A stretch of DNA of 14,818 bases from Kiloniellales bacterium. Its GTDB lineage: Bacteria > Pseudomonadota > Alphaproteobacteria > Kiloniellales > JAKSDN01. The DNA lies in the NCBI GenBank assembly GCA_022360075.1, contig JAKSDN010000577.1, forward strand, positions 1 to 14,818, given 5' to 3'. Of the stretch, positions 1-7,611 are shown piece after piece; position 1 is the stretch's first letter; the number at the start of each line of letters is the position of its first letter. The notes below the pieces were generated by a model. It saw only the letters and a list, made by a program, of their open reading frames with translations. It was not told the origin of the DNA and ran no database searches. The position numbers and the translations under genes were made by a program.

Positions 1-672
1 ACTATCGGCCGGGCAGGCCCGGAATACACCGGCATCCTCCGCCAAGGCGGCAAGCGTGCCTGTGCCCAGAACCTGCACGACCTCGCTCGCCGTCGCTACG
101 GCACTGTCCACCGCGAAGAACGAGGAATTGGTCAGCTTCAGGCAGGCCGCGGCCAAGGCCACGTCGCTGGAGAGGACCGCCGCGACGCGCTCGCTCGAGG
201 GCTCGTCGTCGCCCAGCGCTGCCGACAGCCGAGCCAGCGACTGCGGCAGTGCCGGCAAGCTCTCCAGTCCCACGACGGCTTCGAGGATTGCGTCCGAGCC
301 GAATTGGCGGCGGAAGCCGATGGTCTGCCCGATGGCGGTCTGCAACGTATCGGGATCGCACGGCTTGGCCATGAACTGATGGGCCGGCCCCGCCGCCTGC
401 AGGATGCCCTCCTCCTCAGTGAAGCCGGAAAGGATGAAGCGCGCGGTGCCGGGACTGTCGCGCCGCACATGGGCCAGGAGGGTGGCACCGCTCATCTCCG
501 GCATGCGCATGTCCGAAACGACCAGATCGAAACGCTCGCTCGCCAAAACACCGAGGGCGGCCTTGGCCGACTCGTTGAAATGCATGTCCCACTCGCGCCG
601 CCTCGAGCGCAACATGCGGCGCAAGCCCTGGAGCACCATCGGCTCGTCGTCGACGAAGAGCAGCCTGGTCAT
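1..672 (-). CDS. Response regulator with receiver and HDOD domains (3' end outside window)
   Basis: The first 224 residues are visible and the frame stays open to the window edge, so the C-terminus is missing. Residues 1-115 form a receiver domain: acidic pair D8/D9, phosphoacceptor D54 in VVSDMRMPEMSG, S82 in FILSGF, and K103 in MAKPCD. From about residue 135 the sequence matches the HDOD family: LPALPQSLARLSAAL, LSSDVALAAACLKLTNSSFF, then ASEVVQVLG. The HDOD fold is a non-enzymatic relative of HD phosphohydrolases and usually works through protein-protein contacts. The ATG overlaps the kinase stop as ATGA, so the gene is translationally coupled to the histidine kinase and is very probably its phosphorylation target. 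Anything after the HDOD domain (a GGDEF or HD-GYP module, for example) cannot be seen. Confidence 0.9.
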   Translation of the reverse strand, partial: MTRLLFVDDEPMVLQGLRRMLRSRRREWDMHFNESAKAALGVLASERFDLVVSDMRMPEMSGATLLAHVRRDSPGTARFILSGFTEEEGILQAAGPAHQFMAKPCDPDTLQTAIGQTIGFRRQFGSDAILEAVVGLESLPALPQSLARLSAALGDDEPSSERVAAVLSSDVALAAACLKLTNSSFFAVDSAVATASEVVQVLGTGTLAALAEDAGVFRACPADS

Positions 673-2057
673 GCCACCGCCTGCTCCGGATTGGCCGCCG
701 CCTCGTCCGGTTCGAGCGGCAGGCGCACGATGAAGGTCGTGCCCTGTCCGGGCTCGCTCTCGAAAGTCAGTTCGCCACCATGTCGCGCAACGATGATATC
801 GCGAGCGATTGACAGCCCCTGTCCGGTGCCCTTGCCGACGTCCTTGGTGGTGAAGAAGGGATCGAAGATGCGCGCGGCGATGTCCTCGGGGATGCCGGTG
901 CCGCTGTCGCTGATCCGCACCTCGGCCCAAGTCTCGTCGCGGCGTGTCGAGATCGCCAGTCGGCCCTGCGCCGCCTCCGTGTCGCCGATCGCATGCGCGC
1001 CATTGACGATCAGATTGAGGATGACCTGGTTGAACTCGGCGGCCAGACAGGGCACCAGGCCCAGGTCCGGATCGAGATCGAGATCGAGTTCGGCGACCTG
1101 CTTCCATTCGCTGCGCGAGACCGCCAGCGCGTTCTCGATCGCACGGTTGAGGTCGTTCGGTGCCTTGGTCTTCGAGCCCGGATGCGAGAACTCCTTCATG
1201 GCGAGCACGATGCCGGCGACCTGGTTGACGCCCTGCAAGGACTGCTCGATCGCCTTGGGCGCCTCCTCCATCAGGTAATCGAGGTCCGCTTCCTCGACCG
1301 CCGCCTTGGCCGCCTCGAGCGCATCGGCCGGGTCCCTCGACTGCGTGAGCGCCTCGACGAGTGCCGCATGCTTCTCGACGACTTGAGTGAGGTCGTCGAA
1401 GCTCTCGGAGATGAAACGCAGGTTGTCGCCGATGTACTGGATCGGCGTGTTGATCTCGTGGGCGATGCCGCCGGCAAGCGTACCGATGGCTTCGAGCTTC
1501 TGCGACTGATTGAGCTGCGCCTCGAGCTGCTGGCGCTCGCGGTCGCGCTCGACCCGCACCGTGACGTCACGGATCACGACGATGACGATGCGCTCGTTCT
1601 CGACCTTGGTATCCGAGACCGAGAACTCGGCGGGGAAGCGGCTGCCGTCCTTGCGCACGGCGATCTCGGCCGGGATGCCGTCGAGCAGCGGCAGGTTCTC
1701 GCTTTCCAGGAGCAGCGTCTCGTCGGGCGCCTCGGCATTGTCGGAGACCAAGGGAATCAGGGACCAGACGCTGCGCCCCTCGAACTCCGAGCCGGTATAG
1801 CCGAACATGCTGCCGGCGCTCTGGTTGCTGGAGAGAATGTGGCCCTCGCGGTCGACGGTGAAGATCGCGGCGGAGACCGCGTCGACGATGGCCTGCGTGC
1901 GCTCGTGCGCCTCCAGCAGCTCGTCGGCGAAGGCGCGCATGACCTGGTCCGAGCGATAGAGCTCGGCGGCCTTGGTCTCGAGCAAACGCTCGGCCTCCTG
2001 GCGCGCCCGCCGCTCGCGCTCCAGCCGGCGCTGGAGCAGCGCCAGCTCTTCGCTCAT
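669..2057 (-). CDS. PAS-domain sensor histidine kinase, H-NOX partner
   Basis: This is a 462-residue soluble kinase with no membrane segment. Residues 1-50 form a highly charged coiled coil rich in Arg, Glu and Leu. A PAS domain covers about 53-170 (VSAAIFTVDREGHIL, MFGYTGSEFEG, RKDGSRFPAEFSVSD). The dimerisation and phosphoacceptor helix carries H200 in GGIAHEINTPIQY. The ATPase domain shows the N box at about 341-357 (EFNQVILNLIVNGAHAI), G1 DSGTGIP at 384-390, the F box FDPFFTTK, and G2 GKGTGQGL at 408-415. The start chosen, MSEELALL, overlaps the H-NOX stop as ATGA; the frame stays open further upstream but only through the H-NOX gene. It is expected to be a soluble kinase controlled by the H-NOX protein and to phosphorylate the REC-HDOD regulator. 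Whether NO-bound H-NOX inhibits it, as in other H-NOX/kinase pairs, is inference. Confidence 0.92.
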   Translation of the reverse strand: MSEELALLQRRLERERRARQEAERLLETKAAELYRSDQVMRAFADELLEAHERTQAIVDAVSAAIFTVDREGHILSSNQSAGSMFGYTGSEFEGRSVWSLIPLVSDNAEAPDETLLLESENLPLLDGIPAEIAVRKDGSRFPAEFSVSDTKVENERIVIVVIRDVTVRVERDRERQQLEAQLNQSQKLEAIGTLAGGIAHEINTPIQYIGDNLRFISESFDDLTQVVEKHAALVEALTQSRDPADALEAAKAAVEEADLDYLMEEAPKAIEQSLQGVNQVAGIVLAMKEFSHPGSKTKAPNDLNRAIENALAVSRSEWKQVAELDLDLDPDLGLVPCLAAEFNQVILNLIVNGAHAIGDTEAAQGRLAISTRRDETWAEVRISDSGTGIPEDIAARIFDPFFTTKDVGKGTGQGLSIARDIIVARHGGELTFESEPGQGTTFIVRLPLEPDEAAANPEQAVA

Positions 2058-2599
2058 TGCGGCACCTTCTTCAGCGTGAACAGGGCCTCGGTGCCATCCT
2101 CCTTGATCAGGTCGAGCTCGACCTCGATCGACTCCTCGAACTGCTCGATGGTGGCGTCGATCAGGCCCGCGCAGACCTTGACCAGGCCGCGCGGCGAGGA
2201 GTAGCGCAGCGTCATCTGGTCGGCGGCCGGATAGGCGGTCTCGAAGCGCGGCAGCTCGGTATCCGCATAGAGTTTGCGCACGTCGACGTGGATCTTGTCC
2301 TCGATGTCGTCGAGGAACGCGAAGACCGAGCCGGCCTCCTCGAAGTACTGCGGATAAAGCGCGGCAAAGCGCCATAGCAAGTGGCGCCCGAACTCGTAGA
2401 GCAGATCGGCGGCCGGCAGGCCCGTCTCGTCGCTCAGGCAACCCACCAAGCGGACCATCTCCGCGACATCGTAGGTGCCGACGGCCGTGTAGGCGCCACC
2501 GTTCGGCAGTTCCGCCTTCTCGACGACGGCCTCGGTGACGGCAGGCGAGAACTTGGCGTCCACCAAGTTCATGAATTCCGTGAAGACGACACCTTTCAT
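2054..2599 (-). CDS. H-NOX (HNOB) haem nitric oxide sensor
   Basis: This is a 181-residue stand-alone haem sensor. The H-NOX hallmarks are present: N-terminal MKGVVFTEF, the proximal haem ligand H104 in DKIHVDVRKLY, P117, and the haem-propionate motif Y133-x-S135-x-R137 in LRYSSPRG. The position equivalent to the distal Tyr of oxygen-binding H-NOX proteins (five residues after the motif Arg) is V142, so selective NO binding with exclusion of oxygen is expected. The C-terminal zinc cysteine cluster known from some Vibrio and Shewanella members is absent. The start at 2599 has a strong GGAGGT-type ribosome site; a 16-codon longer frame lacks one. It is the first gene of an operon with the histidine kinase and HDOD regulator, linked by ATGA overlaps. 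Confidence 0.95.
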   Translation of the reverse strand: MKGVVFTEFMNLVDAKFSPAVTEAVVEKAELPNGGAYTAVGTYDVAEMVRLVGCLSDETGLPAADLLYEFGRHLLWRFAALYPQYFEEAGSVFAFLDDIEDKIHVDVRKLYADTELPRFETAYPAADQMTLRYSSPRGLVKVCAGLIDATIEQFEESIEVELDLIKEDGTEALFTLKKVPQ

Positions 2600-2733
2600 G
2601 GCCGGACCTCCTCGCGTCGGCAGAGGATCACGCGCGGAGGCCGGCAAACCGTGATGTTGCCGAGAGATCAGTCAGGACACCGGACCCGCTGCGTGACTAT
2701 ATCTTTCGGGTAGCACTAAATGCTTAAGGATTT

Positions 2734-2749
2734 GCTGAACTGTTTCAGC
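2734..2749. promoter_or_regulatory. Inverted repeat upstream of the H-NOX operon
   Basis: The sequence is a perfect 6-bp inverted repeat, GCTGAA-CTGT-TTCAGC, 135 bp upstream of the H-NOX start. It lies in the 242-bp spacer between the operon and the RES toxin gene, and the spacer shows no other gene. It could be an operator or a small hairpin. It does not match the FNR/NnrR box (TTGAT-N4-ATCAA), and I see no convincing -35/-10 pair beside it. Confidence 0.25.
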
Positions 2750-2841
2750 GGGTTGTTAACCTTTGCAGCAATCGCGGCATCCAAGATCCCAGCTGACTCG
2801 CGTTGAATTCCGTCGGATGCGGGCACGCGAGCAGCTCGCCC

Positions 2842-3432
2842 TCATGGTGGCGTTGTGAGAGTGATTTCGTAGTCGTCGAGTGCATCCAGCAGATCAGCGT
2901 GTGTAATCAATGCACTGACGTCCATCGCTTGCAGCTTGCCGATCGCCCGGTCAAACACGGCGACACAGAGATGACCAGTGAACCGCGACTGGAACAAGAA
3001 GCCGTCGGCGTGTGGAACTTGGCGGTAGGTCGCGGCCGAAAGCGCCCGACCGGCGGCGTGGTTTGAATTGTGAGCGACCGCTGAGGGTGCGGCGATGCGG
3101 ATGGGGCCGTCCGCAGTAAGATCCACGAGCGAAAGCGGAGCGTCGGAGCAGAATGCGACGACCCAGCGGCTCTCGATATCAGACCTCGGGATTTGCCGCC
3201 TCTTGCGCCGGTCGAAGCGGTTGCGGACGATCGCTTCCCAAAAGCTGCAGCGCACGGCCTCGGAAGCGTAGAGCACGCTGAACCTGCCCTCAGGATCTCC
3301 GAAACGGCTCGGCGCCGGCACGACACCGAAGGGACTATCAACGTGATGGCTCCGAATGACGCGGAACATTCGCTCGAGCTGGGTTGCCCGGAGCTGCTTG
3401 CCGATCCGCGCGGGATCGTATTCTAGACTCAC
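2842..3432 (-). CDS. RES-domain toxin
   Basis: This is a 196-residue protein of the RES family, toxins that attack NAD+ (phosphorolysis or hydrolysis) or ADP-ribosylate targets. The three residues that name the family are in place: an Arg in MFRVIRS (R24), a Glu in SFWEAIVR (E66), and a Ser in GFLFQSRF (S149). SRFGDPEGRFSVLYAS at 42-57 corresponds to the usual fold around the NAD pocket. The start is GTG at 3432, overlapping the antitoxin stop as GTGA. The frame extends upstream, but only inside the antitoxin gene. Antitoxin-first order with overlapping ends is the standard Xre-RES arrangement. Which of the reported RES activities applies cannot be told from sequence. Confidence 0.88.
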   Translation of the reverse strand: MSLEYDPARIGKQLRATQLERMFRVIRSHHVDSPFGVVPAPSRFGDPEGRFSVLYASEAVRCSFWEAIVRNRFDRRKRRQIPRSDIESRWVVAFCSDAPLSLVDLTADGPIRIAAPSAVAHNSNHAAGRALSAATYRQVPHADGFLFQSRFTGHLCVAVFDRAIGKLQAMDVSALITHADLLDALDDYEITLTTPP

Positions 3433-4028
3433 GCAAAGTCGCCTTGGGCGTCGCCTTGCGCTGCCGCAACGACGCCTTCGACATCCCCGTCTCGCAAAAG
3501 GCTCAGCGGCGTTGCGCCGTCGAGCGCATTGAGCGGCGTCGTCAGCCAGACCCAGGCTGCATAGCCATCGGGGAAATGCGCAGCGATACGCTCGATCCCC
3601 GCAAGCGGCCGGCCACGCGTGTCGAGCTGGCCGGCGGGAAAGACGACGCCGCGCTTGGCTCCCTCCCAGCCCAAAACGCGGCCCTTCTTCAGCCAACCGT
3701 GGACGGATTGGCGGGTCTTGAGGCCGGTGCGCTTGGCCAACTCGTCCGAGGTCAGCAGATCCGTCTCTCGGCCCTTTCTGGTACGTGCATCGAGACGTCT
3801 CTGCGCTTCGGCTTCGTCCAGCAAGGCCGATTTCGCGTCGCCGACCGACTCTGTCTTTGCGACATCGCTGTTCGTTGCGCCAAGCGTGCTCGCCGTGGCG
3901 GCGAGTGCCGAGGCAACCGCGGTCGGATTGGCGGCCAGTGCCGCGACGGCTGTCGCACTGAATCGTTTCGCAGCCTTGCGCACCGCGTCGGCCAGCTCAT
4001 CGACGTTCTGAGCCTTGGTCTGAGCCAT
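3429..4028 (-). CDS. Xre/MbcA/ParS-type antitoxin for the RES toxin
   Basis: This 199-residue protein has three parts. Residues 1-80 are an Ala-rich, probably helical stretch. Residues 88-133 form a helix-turn-helix-like segment (TSDELAKRTGLKTRQSVHGWLKKGRV) followed by a short beta element. Residues 150-190 match the toxin-binding (DUF2384-like) segment: FPDGYAAWVWLTTPLNALDG, then TPLSLLRDG. In this family the C-terminus plugs the RES active site and the HTH represses the operon. The long N-terminal helical extension is unlike the compact usual antitoxins. The start at 4028 has AGGAGG seven bases upstream. The toxin follows with a GTGA overlap. Its promoter carries a repeat array that is the likely autoregulatory operator. 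Confidence 0.85.
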   Translation of the reverse strand: MAQTKAQNVDELADAVRKAAKRFSATAVAALAANPTAVASALAATASTLGATNSDVAKTESVGDAKSALLDEAEAQRRLDARTRKGRETDLLTSDELAKRTGLKTRQSVHGWLKKGRVLGWEGAKRGVVFPAGQLDTRGRPLAGIERIAAHFPDGYAAWVWLTTPLNALDGATPLSLLRDGDVEGVVAAAQGDAQGDFA

Positions 4029-4064
4029 CTGCGCCCTCCTGGAGAGGTCTTCGCCTATGGTCTC

Positions 4065-4094
4065 ATATTTGTCTATCTCGTCTATTTTGTCAAT
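4065..4094 (-). promoter_or_regulatory. Promoter and putative operator array of the antitoxin-toxin operon
   Basis: On the minus strand a perfect -35 TTGACA (4093-4088) is followed after 17 bp by a weak -10, AAATAT (4070-4065). Between and over these elements lie three units spaced 9 bp apart; on the plus strand they read GTCTAT (4071), GTCTAT (4080) and GTCAAT (4089). Repeats that occlude the core promoter of a toxin-antitoxin operon are the usual autorepression site. The leader to the antitoxin ATG would be about 30 nt. Confidence 0.6.
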
Positions 4095-4296
4095 TCAGGC
4101 AATTCCGCCAACGCTCCTTCACACGGGGAACTTATCGGCGGCCGCCGAATACACATCTGCTGCGAAAAGTGGATAGCACCACGAAATGCAGACGATCTTA
4201 AATGTCTGGAGAACGAAGCGCTGCAAGTAGTCATGCGAACAGCACCGATCTCACCGAGAAATCAGGGCCTTACGCTTCTCGTGTCCGGAAAAGGTA

Positions 4297-4371
4297 TGGA
4301 GCGGGCGATGAGATTCGAACTCACGACTTCAACCTTGGCAAGGTTGCGCTCTACCCCTGAGCTACGCCCGC
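4297..4371 (-). tRNA. tRNA-Gly (anticodon GCC)
   Basis: The minus strand folds into a standard cloverleaf. The acceptor stem is GCGGGCG/CGCCCGC, the D arm GCTC/GAGC, the anticodon stem CAACC/GGTTG with loop TTGCCAA, and the T arm has loop TTCGAAT. The anticodon is GCC, which reads GGC/GGU glycine codons. The discriminator T and an encoded CCA follow at 4300-4297. Confidence 0.97.
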
Positions 4372-4507
4372 ATAGACGCGAAACAGGCACTTAAACCTTT
4401 CCGTCGCGCTTTTCAAGAATGGAGTTGGCGGCCTAACAAAGCCTTTGCAGGTTGGCACGCGCGCATCGCTTGCCCGGAATGTGCCCACGGCGCTAAGGTC
4501 GCGCGCC

Positions 4508-5059
4508 ATGAACGAGACCGCCGCCGAAACCCCAGCCGTCCTGGCCGACGGCAGCGCGCCCTGCGGCCCGGGCGAGCTGCTGCGCCGCCTGGAAGAGCTG
4601 GGCATGCAGACCCGCACCATGACCCATCCGCCCGTGTTCACGGTCGAGGAGTCCAAGGCTCTGTGTGGCCAGATCGATGGGGCGCATATCAAGAACCTGT
4701 TCCTGCGCGACAAGAAGGGCGTGATGTGGCTGCTGGTCTGCCTCGAAGACCGGCAGATCGACCTCAAGGCCCTGGCGGCCCACCTCGGCGCGGGCCGGCT
4801 TTCCTTCGGCAGTCCCGGGCGGCTGATGAAGTACCTCGGCGTCTCGCCCGGCTCGGTTACGCCCTTTGCCGTGATCAACGACAAGCAAGGCGCGGTCACG
4901 GTTGTGCTCGATCAGGCCTTGCTCGAGATCGCGCCGGTCAACGCTCACCCCTTGGTCAACGACATGACCACCTCGATCGCGCCGGAGGATCTGCTGCGCT
5001 TTCTCGAGGCCGAAGGACACAAGCCGGAAATCCTCGATATCGAGCCGCTTTGCACCTGA
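4508..5059 (+). CDS. prdX: Prolyl-tRNA deacylase / YbaK-family trans-editing protein
   Basis: This 183-residue protein has the YbaK/INS-like trans-editing fold that hydrolyses Ala mischarged onto tRNA-Pro, acting apart from prolyl-tRNA synthetase. Family features visible are THPPVFTVEES (39-49), the conserved catalytic-site Lys K62 in AHIKNLFLRDKK, LLVCLEDRQIDLK (75-87), LSFGSPGRLMKYLGVSPGSVTPFAV (98-122), and the C-terminal HPLVNDMTTSI (147-157). Length and motifs fit the ProXp-ala/PrdX group. The start at 4508 gives the family-typical N-terminus; AAGG lies about 11 bases upstream. It is a separate unit, 137 bp downstream of the tRNA-Gly, which is divergent. Confidence 0.93.
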   Translation: MNETAAETPAVLADGSAPCGPGELLRRLEELGMQTRTMTHPPVFTVEESKALCGQIDGAHIKNLFLRDKKGVMWLLVCLEDRQIDLKALAAHLGAGRLSFGSPGRLMKYLGVSPGSVTPFAVINDKQGAVTVVLDQALLEIAPVNAHPLVNDMTTSIAPEDLLRFLEAEGHKPEILDIEPLCT

Positions 5060-5212
5060 AACCGGGGGAGCCACCCGGGTCCGGGCCGGGGCTTGCTTCG
5101 GACTAGGCAAGCGTCCATCTTTGAAGCGCGCTTGGCCCGCTCGGGCCGAGGCAGGAGTTGAATGCGACGACCGCCGCCACCGCCGTGGCGCGGGACCGAG
5201 AGGACCAGGACG

Positions 5213-6151
5213 ATGGAAACCATCATCGGCGCGGACAATCCCGCCGCCGCCCACGGCGCCGGAGCGCACGGTGACCTGATCAAAGACAGTAGCGCGGCAA
5301 CCTTCGCCGCCGACGTGCTCGACGCCTCGATGACGGTCCCGGTGATCGTCGACTTCTGGGCGCCCTGGTGCGGCCCCTGCAAGACGCTCGGCCCGGCGCT
5401 CGAAAAGGCCGTCACCGAGGCGCGCGGCGCAGTGCGCATGGTCAAGGTGAACATCGACGAGAATCAGGAGATCGCCGCCCAGCTTCGGGTGCAGTCGATC
5501 CCGACCGTCTACGCCTTTTTCCAGGGCCGGCCGGTCGACGGCTTCGTCGGCGCCCAGCCCGAAAGCCAGATCAAACAGTTCGTCGCGCGTCTCGCCGAGA
5601 CCGCCGGCACGACGGCCGGCCCCTCGCCGGTCGATCAGGCCCTGGAGCAAGCCCAGGCCGCGCTCGAGGCCGGACAGGCCGGCGCCGCCTCCGCCCTCTA
5701 CGGCCAGGTCCTGCAGCAAGAGCCGGACAACGCGACGGCGATCGCCGGCATGATCCGCTGCCGCCTCGCCGCCGGCGACGCGGCCGGCGCAAAGCAGATG
5801 TTCGACGGCTTGAGCGACGAGCAGAAGGCGCTGCCGGAGCTTGCCTCGGTGGCGGCTTCGCTGGAGCTCGCCGAAGCAGCCTCCGCGGCCGGCCCGATCC
5901 CGGAGCTGCAGGCCAAGCTCGGCCAAGACGAGAACGATCATCAGACGCGCTTCGATCTGGCCCTGGCGCTGATCGCCGCCGAGCAGAAGGAGGCCGCGAC
6001 CGACGCCCTGCTCGAGATCGTGCGCCGCAACCGCGCCTGGAACGAGGAGGCGGCGCGCAAGCAGTTGCTCAAGCTGTTCGAGGCCTGGGGCCCGACCGAT
6101 CCCTTGACCGTCGAGACCCGGCGTCGGCTGTCGTCCCTGCTGTTTTCATGA
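5213..6151 (+). CDS. cnoX: CnoX-type thioredoxin/TPR chaperedoxin
   Basis: This 312-residue protein has a thioredoxin domain (about 22-125) with an intact active site W52-C53-G54-P55-C56 and the cis-Pro segment [13 protein letters not shown]. About 180 residues of Ala/Leu-rich helical TPR-like repeats follow. The family (YbbN/CnoX) holds unfolding proteins during oxidative stress and hands them to GroEL. The E. coli member lost the redox cysteines, whereas alphaproteobacterial ones keep CGPC and are active reductases, as expected here. The ATG at 5213 follows a GA-rich ribosome site; a start 51 bp upstream would add a Pro/Arg-rich stretch unlike the family. The stop overlaps the next gene as ATGA. 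Confidence 0.94.
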   Translation: METIIGADNPAAAHGAGAHGDLIKDSSAATFAADVLDASMTVPVIVDFWAPWCGPCKTLGPALEKAVTEARGAVRMVKVNIDENQEIAAQLRVQSIPTVYAFFQGRPVDGFVGAQPESQIKQFVARLAETAGTTAGPSPVDQALEQAQAALEAGQAGAASALYGQVLQQEPDNATAIAGMIRCRLAAGDAAGAKQMFDGLSDEQKALPELASVAASLELAEAASAAGPIPELQAKLGQDENDHQTRFDLALALIAAEQKEAATDALLEIVRRNRAWNEEAARKQLLKLFEAWGPTDPLTVETRRRLSSLLFS

Positions 6152-6801
6152 GCCGCAGCGTCTTCGATCCCGAGTTCGAGCAGCTTCCCGACGTTCTTCC
6201 GATCTTTCCGCTCGACGGCGCGCTGCTGCTGCCGGGCGGCCGTCTGCCGCTCAACATCTTCGAGCCGCGCTATCTGAACATGGTGCGCGATGCCCTGGCC
6301 AGCGGACGCGAGATCGGCATGGTGCAGCCGCGCGCCACCGAGGCCGGCGAGCAGCCGGCGGTTTACGAGACCGGCTGCGCCGGACGCATCATCACCTTCG
6401 GCGAGACCGACGACGGCCGCTATCTCATCACCCTGGCCGGCTTGATCCGCTTCGAGATCGGCTCCGAGCTGCCACTGCACGCCGGCTATCGTCGGGTCGT
6501 GCCGCGCTACGAGCGCTTTCGTGCCGACCTGGACGAGGACGAGCGGCCGATCGAGCGCGAGGCCCTGCTCGAGGCCCTCAAGCGCTACTTCTCCTGCACC
6601 GGGATCGAGGGCGACTGGGACGCGATCGAAGAGACCCCCGACGAGCGGCTGGTCGCCGCCCTGGCCATGAGCTGCCCCTTCCAGCCGTCCGAGAAGCAGG
6701 CACTGCTCGAGGCCATGACCCTGCCGGAGCGGGCCGAGACCATGATCGCGATCCTGCGCATGACGGCCCACGGCGAGGACGGCGAGGCGCAGGCGCATTG
6801 A
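6148..6801 (+). CDS. LON N-terminal (substrate-binding) domain protein
   Basis: This 217-residue protein consists of a single LON substrate-binding domain with no AAA+ or protease part. The family signature is near the start: [19 protein letters not shown] then [11 protein letters not shown], followed by [17 protein letters not shown] and [15 protein letters not shown]. The C-terminal half is the helical part of the domain ([15 protein letters not shown], then [18 protein letters not shown]). Such stand-alone LON-N proteins are common next to cnoX in alphaproteobacteria; their function is not established. The start overlaps the cnoX stop as ATGA, so the two are coupled, which suggests a shared role in protein quality control. 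Confidence 0.92.
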   Translation: MSRSVFDPEFEQLPDVLPIFPLDGALLLPGGRLPLNIFEPRYLNMVRDALASGREIGMVQPRATEAGEQPAVYETGCAGRIITFGETDDGRYLITLAGLIRFEIGSELPLHAGYRRVVPRYERFRADLDEDERPIEREALLEALKRYFSCTGIEGDWDAIEETPDERLVAALAMSCPFQPSEKQALLEAMTLPERAETMIAILRMTAHGEDGEAQAH

Positions 6802-6842
6802 CGACGGATGCGGATACGGCACCGCGCGAGAGAGGAGGTCCC

Positions 6843-7031
6843 ATGGCGAACGACAAGGCCGCGGTCGATCCGAAGCTGCTGGAGATTCTGGTCTGCCCGG
6901 TGACCAAAGGGCCGCTCGACTACGACGCCGAAGCGCAGGAGCTGATCAGCCGGGGGGCTGGCCTGGCCTATCCGATCCGCGACGGCATCCCGATCATGCT
7001 GCCCGACGAGGCGCGACAGCTCGAAGACTGA
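6843..7031 (+). CDS. Trm112-family (UPF0434) protein
   Basis: This 62-residue protein has the conserved pattern [17 protein letters not shown], then [26 protein letters not shown]. It is the bacterial single-Cys version of the Trm112 fold. In eukaryotes Trm112 activates methyltransferases; the role of the bacterial short form is unknown. The start is fixed by a GGAGGT ribosome site six to eight bases upstream. It lies 41 bp after the LON-domain gene and 22 bp before the DUF971 gene, so it is probably in the same operon. Confidence 0.93.
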   Translation: MANDKAAVDPKLLEILVCPVTKGPLDYDAEAQELISRGAGLAYPIRDGIPIMLPDEARQLED

Positions 7032-7053
7032 CCCGGAAGAGGCGACGCTCGAC

Positions 7054-7452
7054 ATGGAAGAGATCGGCAGCTCTGATCCCGGTACCCGTCATTGGCCGGC
7101 CGAGATTCGCTACAAGCGCGAGGACAAGCGGCTCGAAGTCGATTTCGACAACGGCATGACCTTCGCCTATCCGGCCGAGTACCTGCGGGTGGAAAGCCCC
7201 TCGGCCGAGGTGCAGGGCCACGGCCCCGGCCAGAAGCAGATCGTGCCCGGGCGCCGCCACGTCGGCATCATGGAGATCGAGCCGGTCGGCAACTACGCGG
7301 TGCGCCTGAAGTTCGATGACCTGCACGACACCGGCATCTACTCCTGGGCTTACCTCTACACGCTGGGCGAAGAACAGGAGGCACGCTGGTCGGCCTATCT
7401 CTCCGCCCTCGAGGAGAAGGGCCTCAGCCGCGAGCCGGCCGGACGGGGGTGA
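7054..7452 (+). CDS. DUF971 (GBBH-like N-terminal domain) protein
   Basis: This 132-residue protein carries the DUF971 domain: WPAEIRYKREDKRLEVDFDNG, FAYPAEYLRVESPSAE, GRRHVGIMEIEPVGNYAVRL, and FDDLHDTGIYSWAYLYTLG. The same domain occurs at the N-terminus of gamma-butyrobetaine hydroxylase and fused to Mrp/ApbC iron-sulfur carriers; the stand-alone form has no proven function. It is the last gene of the cnoX cluster. A 159-bp spacer without any clear gene follows. Confidence 0.9.
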   Translation: MEEIGSSDPGTRHWPAEIRYKREDKRLEVDFDNGMTFAYPAEYLRVESPSAEVQGHGPGQKQIVPGRRHVGIMEIEPVGNYAVRLKFDDLHDTGIYSWAYLYTLGEEQEARWSAYLSALEEKGLSREPAGRG

Positions 7453-7611
7453 CATCGAAGTGCGCGGTTCCGATTCGACGGCACACCGCAATCGCCCGGC
7501 CCCTCTGTTCTAACCGCTCCCGAATCGACACCGACAAGTCGCATCGCGGCTAGATCGCGGCTCTGGCGCTGGCCAAACTGCCCGCGTCAAACGCCTGTCG
7601 CGAGGTCGACC

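Noticed and set aside
2058..2441. N-terminal extension of the histidine kinase frame
   Set aside because: It lies entirely inside the H-NOX gene in another frame and gives low-complexity Arg-rich sequence; the ATGA overlap fixes the true start.
3384..4394. Plus-strand 336-aa open frame over the toxin-antitoxin genes and the tRNA
   Set aside because: It is antisense to well-supported genes and a tRNA; it is a GC-skew shadow.
4452..4473. TGGCACG followed by TTGC upstream of prdX, resembling a sigma-54 promoter
   Set aside because: The spacing between the two elements is about 10 bases instead of 4, so it does not fit.
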